Source of the DNA: an uncultured archaeon A07HN63
GTDB taxonomy: Archaea; Halobacteriota; Halobacteria; Halobacteriales; Haloferacaceae
Assembly: GCA_000496215.1 (NCBI GenBank)
Contig: KI543196.1
Location: forward strand, 76,927-87,867
Direction: 5' to 3'
Length of the DNA stretch: 10,941 nucleotides
Positions 6,551-10,941 of this stretch are shown piece by piece (position 1 is the stretch's first letter; every line of letters begins with the position of its first letter). The translations under genes and the position numbers were made by a program. Under the pieces are notes generated by a model that had not been told where the DNA came from, made no database searches, and was given only the letters and a program-made list of their open reading frames with translations.

Positions 6551-6563
6551 GGTAAAATGATAC
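6551..6563 (-). promoter_or_regulatory. TATA element of the microprotein gene
   Basis: The minus strand reads GTATCATTTTACC, with its A/T core centred about 27 bases before the microprotein ATG. G-rich sequence lies just upstream, where the B-recognition element would be. The spacing predicts a leaderless transcript. Confidence 0.45.
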
Positions 6564-6585
6564 TCCCCGCGGCTCGCGGAGAACA

Positions 6586-6597
6586 CAATCCTTAGGC
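6586..6597 (+). promoter_or_regulatory. Weak TATA-like element before the ABC exporter operon
   Basis: CAATCCTTAGGC lies about 29 bases before the ATG at 6620. The match to TATA is poor; only the spacing and the absence of any better element in the 91-base divergent region support it. Confidence 0.25.
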
Positions 6598-6619
6598 TGC
6601 CGCCCGGCCGACCCTCGAT

Positions 6620-7663
6620 ATGAACGAGGCGGTTGTCGCTGCCGACGTCCGAAAGCAGTACGGCGAGACGGTCGCCCTCGACGGTGTCGACCTCTCTGTG
6701 GCCGACGGCGAGGTATTCGGCCTCATCGGCCCCAACGGCGCGGGCAAGACGACGCTCGTGCGCGCATTGACGGGCACCACCGCCGTCGACGGCGAGGTGT
6801 CCGTCCACGGCGAGACACCGACCGGGATCGACGCCGACCGCATCGGCCTGTTGCCGCAGTCGTTCGCGCCGCCAGCGCGGCTCACGGCCCGCGAACTCGT
6901 CGACTACTACGGCGGCCTCTACGATTCGGCCCGCGACACCGACGACATCCTCGCGACAGTCGGGCTCGAAAACGACGCCGACAGCTGGTATGAAACACTC
7001 TCCGGCGGTCAGCAACGCCGCGTCTGTGTCGGGATCGCGCTCGTCAACAACCCCGACGTGCTCTTTCTCGACGAGCCGACGACCGGGATCGACCCCGCCG
7101 GGCGGCGGTCGCTGTGGTCGGTACTGGAGGGGCTCGCCGAGGGCGGCACCACGATCTTCCTGACGAGTCACTCGATGGCAGAGGTCGAACGGCTTGCGGA
7201 TCGCGTCGGCCTGCTGCAGGACGGCCGGCTGGTCGCGGTTGGCTCACCAGCCGAACTGATCGACAGCCACGGCGGCGGTAGCCGGCTCGTGATCGAGACC
7301 GACGACAGCAGCGCGGCCGCCGACGCGCTCGCCGCCGAGGGGTTCGAGGCAACCGCCGAGCCGACGACGGTCGTGATCGCGGGCGTCTCGCCGGTCGATA
7401 TCGGCGACGCGGTGGCCGCGCTGTCGGCCGCCGATGTCGGCTACGAGTCGCTGACGTGGACCGAACCGAGCCTCGAAGACGTGTATCTCCAGTTGACCGG
7501 CGAGACATTCGAGGGCGCCGCGACGCCGGGCGGCAGCGTCGTCGCCGAGCAGACTGCTGGTGACGCGTCCGCAACGCAGGCGGGCACAGTATCACAGGAC
7601 AGCGCAGGATCACAGGACAGCACAGCACCACAAGACGGCACAGCGCAGGAGGGCGCACGATGA
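6620..7663 (+). CDS. ABC transporter ATP-binding protein (ABC-2 exporter type)
   Basis: A 347-residue cytoplasmic ATPase powering the permease encoded next. All nucleotide-binding motifs are intact: Walker A GPNGAGKTT at 37-45, Q-loop Gln80, signature LSGGQQRR at 127-134, Walker B VLFLDEP at 147-153, and switch His184 in TSHSM. The order and the DEPTTGIDP sequence match the DrrA/CcmA class of drug- or lipid-exporting ATPases. Residues about 225-305 form the usual C-terminal regulatory domain ending in SLEDVYLQLTGETFEG. A low-complexity tail of about 45 residues rich in Ser, Gln, Asp, Ala and Thr follows, made partly of three 18-base repeats. The tail is longer than usual for the family and looks disordered. 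The stop overlaps the permease start (ATGA), which implies translational coupling. The substrate is unknown. Confidence 0.95.
   Translation: MNEAVVAADVRKQYGETVALDGVDLSVADGEVFGLIGPNGAGKTTLVRALTGTTAVDGEVSVHGETPTGIDADRIGLLPQSFAPPARLTARELVDYYGGLYDSARDTDDILATVGLENDADSWYETLSGGQQRRVCVGIALVNNPDVLFLDEPTTGIDPAGRRSLWSVLEGLAEGGTTIFLTSHSMAEVERLADRVGLLQDGRLVAVGSPAELIDSHGGGSRLVIETDDSSAAADALAAEGFEATAEPTTVVIAGVSPVDIGDAVAALSAADVGYESLTWTEPSLEDVYLQLTGETFEGAATPGGSVVAEQTAGDASATQAGTVSQDSAGSQDSTAPQDGTAQEGAR
7592..7645 (+). repeat. Three imperfect 18-base tandem repeats in the ATPase tail
   Basis: Units at 7592-7609, 7610-7627 and 7628-7645 share TCACAGGACAGCACAGCA-like sequence and encode SQDSAG, SQDSTA and PQDGTA in frame. 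The repeat length is a multiple of three, so copy-number change would lengthen or shorten the tail without breaking the downstream permease coupling. Slippage or duplication is the likely origin. Confidence 0.6.
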
Positions 7664-8412
7664 GCCGTGCGCGACGGATTCGCGCGGAAGCGGTCGGCGC
7701 GTGGCACTCCTTCCTGCGGCGGCGCACGGCGGTCTTTTTCACGTTCTTCTTCCCCGTGTTGCTGGTCGTAATCTTCGGCGCGCTCGTGCGAACGCAGCCG
7801 ACCGGCGGCGGACTGTTCGCCGAGCCGGCGGCCTACTACGTCCCGGGATATCTCGCCACGGTCGTCCTCTTTACGCCGCTCTCGCGGGTCGGCAGTGAGA
7901 TCGCTCGCCACCGCGACGACAGCCGCTTCGAGAAGCTGGCGACGACGCCGCTGGGCCGCGCCGAGTGGCTGATCGCCCACACGCTGGTCAACATCGCCAT
8001 CATCGGCCTCGCCTCGCTGTTGATCCTCGGACTCGTCGTCGCGCTGACCGGTGCGGTGATTCCGCTGACCCCGCGGCTCGCCTTGTTGGCGCCGTTCACT
8101 GTCGCGGCCGTCGTGCTGTTCTGCGGATTCGGGGCGATCCTCGGACGGCTCTCCTCGACGCAGGACGGCGTGATCGCCGCGAGCAACACCATCGCCTTTC
8201 CGCTGCTCTTCCTCTCGGATACCTTCGTGACGCTCGATCAGTTACCCCCGTGGTTCGCGCCGCTGGTCGATCTCTCGCCGCTGACGTACTTCGCCCGCGG
8301 CGTGCGAGCGGTCACGACGGGTGAGCCCGCAACACCGGCACTTGGGGTGCTTGCCGTGCTCGCCGTGATTTTCTTCGTCGCCGGCGCGTACGCGATTCCA
8401 CGGACTGATTGA
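7660..8412 (+). CDS. ABC-2 type transporter permease
   Basis: A 250-residue membrane permease, partner of the upstream ATPase. After a basic N-terminus (MSRARRIRAEAVGAWHSFLRRR) come about six hydrophobic helices, near 24-42, 60-76, 105-130, 138-160, 170-190 and 225-246. Typical family features are the cytoplasmic loop EIARHRDDSRFEKLATTPLG after helix 2 (the coupling region that docks on the ATPase), the FPLLFLSDTFV segment, and LPPWFAPLVDLSPLTYFARGVRAV before the last helix. Length and layout match ABC2_membrane/NodJ-DrrB proteins that export drugs, lipids or glycans. The ATG at 7660 overlaps the ATPase TGA by four bases. The exporter is probably a dimer of this permease with two ATPases; substrate cannot be inferred from the neighbours. 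It converges on the HTH-repeat gene 109 bases away. Confidence 0.93.
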   Translation: MSRARRIRAEAVGAWHSFLRRRTAVFFTFFFPVLLVVIFGALVRTQPTGGGLFAEPAAYYVPGYLATVVLFTPLSRVGSEIARHRDDSRFEKLATTPLGRAEWLIAHTLVNIAIIGLASLLILGLVVALTGAVIPLTPRLALLAPFTVAAVVLFCGFGAILGRLSSTQDGVIAASNTIAFPLLFLSDTFVTLDQLPPWFAPLVDLSPLTYFARGVRAVTTGEPATPALGVLAVLAVIFFVAGAYAIPRTD

Positions 8413-8521
8413 GTGTGGCCTGATTGGCCTGCTTTCGTCGGCCGATGCTGATTAGCAGTAATATGAAACAGATCGTCCACAGAGGGGGTCGCAAACCGAG
8501 CGGCCGGGTGTGACCGCGATG

Positions 8522-10066
8522 TTACAGGCTGAAGAGGACCAGCACGATCACCAGCAGGATGACAGCCAGCGCGATCAGCCGGCTGTTCGAGACACCGTCG
8601 TCATCGTCGCTGGCGGCCGACGTGTCGCTTGCTGCCGGCTCGCTGCTCTCGCCTGTGTCGCCGCCCGCACTGCCGCCGGTGCCGATACCGTCCTCGTAGT
8701 TGGCACGGGTGTCCCGCACGGTCGGCAGCCGCGCACCGACCTCCTCGGCGATCTCGGCGTTGGTTGCCTCGGGGTCCTCCTCGGCGGCGTTGAGGATCGC
8801 CTGCTGGGTCGCGGTGAGGTCGTCCCACGACGACGGTTCGTCGGGTTCGTACGACGAGGAGACGCCGCCTTCGAGATCGGCAAGCGTCAGATCGTCGTAA
8901 TCGGCGAGCGTATCGCGGACGAGCGGGAGTCGTGCACCCGTTTCGGCGGCGATCTCGGCGTTGGTCAAATCCTCGTTTCCGAGGGCGGTCTGGAGGATTT
9001 CCTCCTGCAGTTCGGTCGGGTCGCCTGGCGTCCACTCTCTGGACGTGTCGGTCGTGGTCGTCGTCTCCTCGTCCTCGTCGTCCTCTTCGATGGTGCCCTC
9101 GCCGCCGTAGTCGGCGGATTTGTCCGGCTCGTATTTGACGCGGGTGTCGCGGACGATGGCGACGGTCGTGCCGGTCTGGGCCGCGATCTCGGCGTTGGTT
9201 AGCTCCTCGTCGCTCTGTGCGAGTTCGAGGATCGCCTGCTCGGTGTCGTTGAGCACGCTGGCGTCGACGCCGGCCGGGAGTTCGCCGTCGCCGGCGGTTT
9301 CGACCTCGCTGCTGCTGTACTCGTTGTCGGCCAGCGTATCCCGGACGAGCGTGACGCGAGCGCCGGCCTCGTCGGCGATCTCGGCGTTGGTCATCTCGGG
9401 GTTTGCCTCGGCGAGCTCGACGATCTCCGACTGGAGGTCGCTGTCGCTCCCACCGGCACCGCCACTGCTGCCACCTGCCGTGCCGCCTGCGCCGCCGTCA
9501 CCGTGTTCGGCGAGCGTGTCGCGGACGGTCGGCAGCCGCGCGCCGACCGCATCGGCGACCTCCCGGTTGGTCGCATCCGGGTTGTCGGCGGCGTACTCGA
9601 CGATCGACTGCTGGGCGTCGCTGAGGTCGCCGCCAGCGGCCGCACTGCTGGCACCGCCACTGCTCCCGCTGCTGCCGCCGCTGCTACCGCCACCAGCCGC
9701 GTCGACAGCGTCGCCGTGCGTGGCCAGCGTATCCCGGACGAGCGGGAGTCGCGCGCCGGTCTCGTCGGCGATGTCGGCGTTGGTCGCCTCGGGGTTCTCG
9801 GCAGCGGCGGCGAGAATCGCCTCCTGCGTTGAGCTGAGATCGGCGTCGGTGTCGACGCTGCCGCCCCCGCCGCTGTCGCCGTAGCCGTCGTCCTCTGGCA
9901 GTTCGACCTCGTCTTCGTGTTCCTCGCGGACGTCGCGGACCAGCGAGACGCGCGCACCGGTTTCGGCGGCGATCTCCGCGTTGGTCATGTCGGGATTCTG
10001 CAACGCGGCTTCGAGGATCGCCTGCTCGGTGTCGTTGAACGACGCGGAATCGGTCGGTTTCAGCAT
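8522..10066 (-). CDS. Membrane-anchored protein with seven tandem HTH-like repeats
   Basis: A 514-residue acidic protein I do not recognise as a named family. It has seven copies of a unit of about 41 residues at 10-50, 77-117, 148-188, 208-248, 272-312, 350-390 and 417-457. Each reads as helix (xxILxxAxxNPxxT), then TNAEIAxxTGARxxxVRDTxAxY, a pattern like the DNA-binding core of helix-turn-helix domains. The TN pair, one Gly and the VRD triplet are kept in all seven. Linkers are Gly/Ser-rich (118-147, 189-207) or acidic (313-342). The chain ends in an acidic, Ser-rich stretch and one hydrophobic helix (497-514) with no residues after it, so the repeats should face the cytoplasm. ATG 10066 places unit 1 at the N-terminus and has AGGGGGATGG upstream; an in-frame GTG at 10174 adds 36 unlikely residues. 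A membrane-tethered DNA- or protein-binding array is inferred. Confidence 0.85.
   Translation of the reverse strand: MLKPTDSASFNDTEQAILEAALQNPDMTNAEIAAETGARVSLVRDVREEHEDEVELPEDDGYGDSGGGGSVDTDADLSSTQEAILAAAAENPEATNADIADETGARLPLVRDTLATHGDAVDAAGGGSSGGSSGSSGGASSAAAGGDLSDAQQSIVEYAADNPDATNREVADAVGARLPTVRDTLAEHGDGGAGGTAGGSSGGAGGSDSDLQSEIVELAEANPEMTNAEIADEAGARVTLVRDTLADNEYSSSEVETAGDGELPAGVDASVLNDTEQAILELAQSDEELTNAEIAAQTGTTVAIVRDTRVKYEPDKSADYGGEGTIEEDDEDEETTTTTDTSREWTPGDPTELQEEILQTALGNEDLTNAEIAAETGARLPLVRDTLADYDDLTLADLEGGVSSSYEPDEPSSWDDLTATQQAILNAAEEDPEATNAEIAEEVGARLPTVRDTRANYEDGIGTGGSAGGDTGESSEPAASDTSAASDDDDGVSNSRLIALAVILLVIVLVLFSL
8696..10039 (-). repeat. Seven coding repeats of the HTH-like unit
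   Basis: Units lie at 9917-10039, 9716-9838, 9503-9625, 9323-9445, 9131-9253, 8897-9019 and 8696-8818, each 123 bases. The best-kept DNA core, read on the plus strand, is GGCGATCTCGGCGTTGGT, present exactly or with a few changes in every unit. Spacing from unit to unit varies from 180 to 234 bases, always a multiple of three. The units differ at many third positions and in their linkers, so the array is old or has diverged rather than being a recent duplication. Confidence 0.85.
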
Positions 10067-10262
10067 CGGTCCATCCCCCTGTGTCCGACTGCCGTGTGCG
10101 ACACTGTCTGACAACCGATACCGCTCGTGACGGACCCCACCCCGTCGGTTCTCGTGGTCATACGAGTTGTTCACTCGAAGCGACAGTAATCAATCTAACG
10201 CCTTTGGCACCGATTTTCCGGCGAAACCGCCGCGTCCGCCGGGCCTGTGGCCGGTCGATCCC

Positions 10263-10271
10263 TGTTTTTAC
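10263..10271 (+). promoter_or_regulatory. TATA box of the KDPG aldolase gene
   Basis: TGTTTTTAC is centred 30 bases before the ATG at 10297, fitting a leaderless haloarchaeal transcript. The 230-base region 10067-10296 is shared with the divergent HTH-repeat gene. On the minus strand an AGATTGATTACTG element (10183-10195) could start that gene with a leader of roughly 95-100 bases. Nothing else clear is seen in the region. Confidence 0.55.
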
Positions 10272-10296
10272 TACGGTGGGTGCCAGTACACCGACC

Positions 10297-10941
10297 ATGC
10301 ACACCAAACACGACGTGTTCCAGCAGCTCCGCGAGAGCGGTGTCGTCGCCGTCCTCCGCGGCGTCGATGCGGATTCCCTCATCGAGATCACTGATGCCCT
10401 CCTCGCGGGCGGCGTCACCGGGATCGAACTCACCGCCGACACGCCCGGCATCGCCGACATGGTTGAGGAACTCGACGGCTCCTTCGGCGACGAGATCGCT
10501 ATCGGCGTCGGGACCGTCCTCGACAGCGAGACCGCACGAACCGTGATGCTCAGCGGCGCGGATTTCGTCGTCAGCCCCAGCCTCCACGAGGACGTGATCG
10601 ACACCTGCAACCGGTACGGGACGCTCGTCGCGCCCGGGATCATGACGCCGACCGAGGCGATTACCGGCTACGAGGCCGGTGCGGATCTGCTGAAGGTGTT
10701 CCCCGCCTCGACGGTCGGCCCCGACCACCTCGGCGCGATCAAGGGGCCGCTCGATCAGATCCCGCTGATGCCGACCGGCGGCGTCACCCCCGACAACGTC
10801 GGCGACTACATTGCGGCCGGCGCGGAATGTGTCGGCGCGGGCGGCGCGCTCGTGGACTACGAGGCAGCCGAGCGCGGCGAGTTCGAGGTCATCACCGAGA
10901 CGCCGAGGCGTTCAAACAGGTCATCAGCGACGCCCGCGAGT
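10297..10941 (+). CDS. eda: KDPG aldolase (2-dehydro-3-deoxyphosphogluconate aldolase), partial, with apparent late frameshift
   Basis: Cleaves 2-keto-3-deoxy-6-phosphogluconate to pyruvate and glyceraldehyde 3-phosphate, the last specific step of the semi-phosphorylative Entner-Doudoroff route used for sugar breakdown in haloarchaea. It is a class I (beta/alpha)8 aldolase of the bacterial Eda type. Visible landmarks: Glu44 in GIELT, GVGTV at 70-74, SPSLHEDV at 93-100, PGIMTPTE at 113-120, Schiff-base Lys133 in LLKVFPA, and PTGGVTPDN. The Lys number equals that of the E. coli enzyme. The Arg of the E. coli VTLRT motif is replaced (Asp48 in LTADTP). From about base 10900 the frame reads PRRSNRSSATPAS, whereas one base over it reads AEAFKQVISDARE, the expected C-terminal helix. 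One base therefore seems missing near 10898-10904. No stop occurs before the window ends. The ATG at 10297 fits the TATA spacing. Confidence 0.9.
   Translation, partial: MHTKHDVFQQLRESGVVAVLRGVDADSLIEITDALLAGGVTGIELTADTPGIADMVEELDGSFGDEIAIGVGTVLDSETARTVMLSGADFVVSPSLHEDVIDTCNRYGTLVAPGIMTPTEAITGYEAGADLLKVFPASTVGPDHLGAIKGPLDQIPLMPTGGVTPDNVGDYIAAGAECVGAGGALVDYEAAERGEFEVITETPRRSNRSSATPAS

Noticed and set aside
6356..7171. N-terminal extension of the aldo/keto reductase frame by 272 codons
   Set aside because: The extension is antisense to the ABC ATPase and crosses the divergent promoters; the AKR fold begins at the ATG at 6355.
8413..8521. Terminator hairpins between the ABC permease and the HTH-repeat gene
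   Set aside because: Only 4-base stems (GGCC...GGCC, TGCT...AGCA) and no clear T-run were found; not strong enough to call.
8510..9884. Plus-strand open frames of 230 and 254 codons opposite the HTH-repeat gene
   Set aside because: They repeat only because the coding repeats on the minus strand repeat. Their Ser/Ala/Val-rich products look like antisense of Gly/Ala/Asp codons.
8696..10039. CRISPR-like array of GGCGATCTCGGCGTTGGT repeats
   Set aside because: The repeats are part of a continuous protein-coding frame, spacing is 180-234 bases and always a multiple of three, and the spacers encode linkers.
10073..10161. Short minus-strand frame starting ATG at 10161 (MTTRTDGVGS...)
   Set aside because: It overlaps the HTH-repeat start, contains no recognisable feature and is not acidic; most likely chance.
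10067..10174. GTG at 10174 as start of the HTH-repeat protein, adding 36 residues
   Set aside because: The extra residues are Arg/His-rich and unlike the acidic protein, and a purine-rich site (10071-10080) sits before ATG 10066.
10158..10728. Minus-strand frames of 161 and 177 codons opposite eda
   Set aside because: Shadows of the aldolase, whose catalytic motifs are clear on the plus strand.

Overview
The window comes from a haloarchaeon. GC content and GC at third codon positions are high, the proteins are strongly acidic, and short T/A-rich TATA elements sit about 25-30 bases before start codons with little or no leader. A halobacterial HalX response regulator, a Tat-dependent lipoprotein, an archaeal D-aminoacyl-tRNA deacylase (DtdA) and an archaeal FtsZ point the same way. 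The genus cannot be fixed from this sequence.

Layout. Bases 1-541 (minus) hold the first 180 residues of an FtsZ1-type cell-division GTPase. Upstream on the same strand is dtdA (592-2040). The dtdA gene diverges from a Tat lipoprotein gene (2199-3155), which converges on a polytopic membrane protein resembling the haloarchaeal DUF7544 family (3196-4152, minus). That gene diverges across 218 bases from an orphan receiver-HalX response regulator (4371-5015), followed by a small SelW/Rdx-type CxxC protein (5078-5314). The Rdx gene converges, through a GC hairpin, on an aldo/keto reductase (5339-6355, minus). Upstream of the reductase is a 29-residue single-helix membrane microprotein with its own TATA element (6439-6528, minus). 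It diverges from a two-gene ABC-2 exporter operon (ATPase 6620-7663, permease 7660-8412, ATGA overlap). A 514-residue protein (8522-10066, minus) then carries seven tandem HTH-like units joined by Gly/Ser or acidic linkers and ends in a C-terminal membrane helix. The window closes with the start of a bacterial-type KDPG aldolase gene (10297 onward), whose reading frame appears to shift by one base near its C-terminus.

The genes do not form one pathway. They are mostly housekeeping or conserved haloarchaeal genes, each with its own promoter; the only clear operon is the ABC exporter. The most unusual object is the seven-unit, membrane-anchored HTH-repeat protein, which looks like a multivalent DNA- or protein-binding array tethered to the cytoplasmic face of the membrane. 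Other points worth checking are the microprotein, the apparent aldolase frameshift, and two perfect inverted repeats placed like operators, one at the ftsZ promoter and one at the lipoprotein promoter. No tRNA, rRNA, insertion sequence or CRISPR array was seen. No stretch over 300 bases lacks a gene; the longest gaps are 4153-4370 and 10067-10296, both divergent promoter regions.
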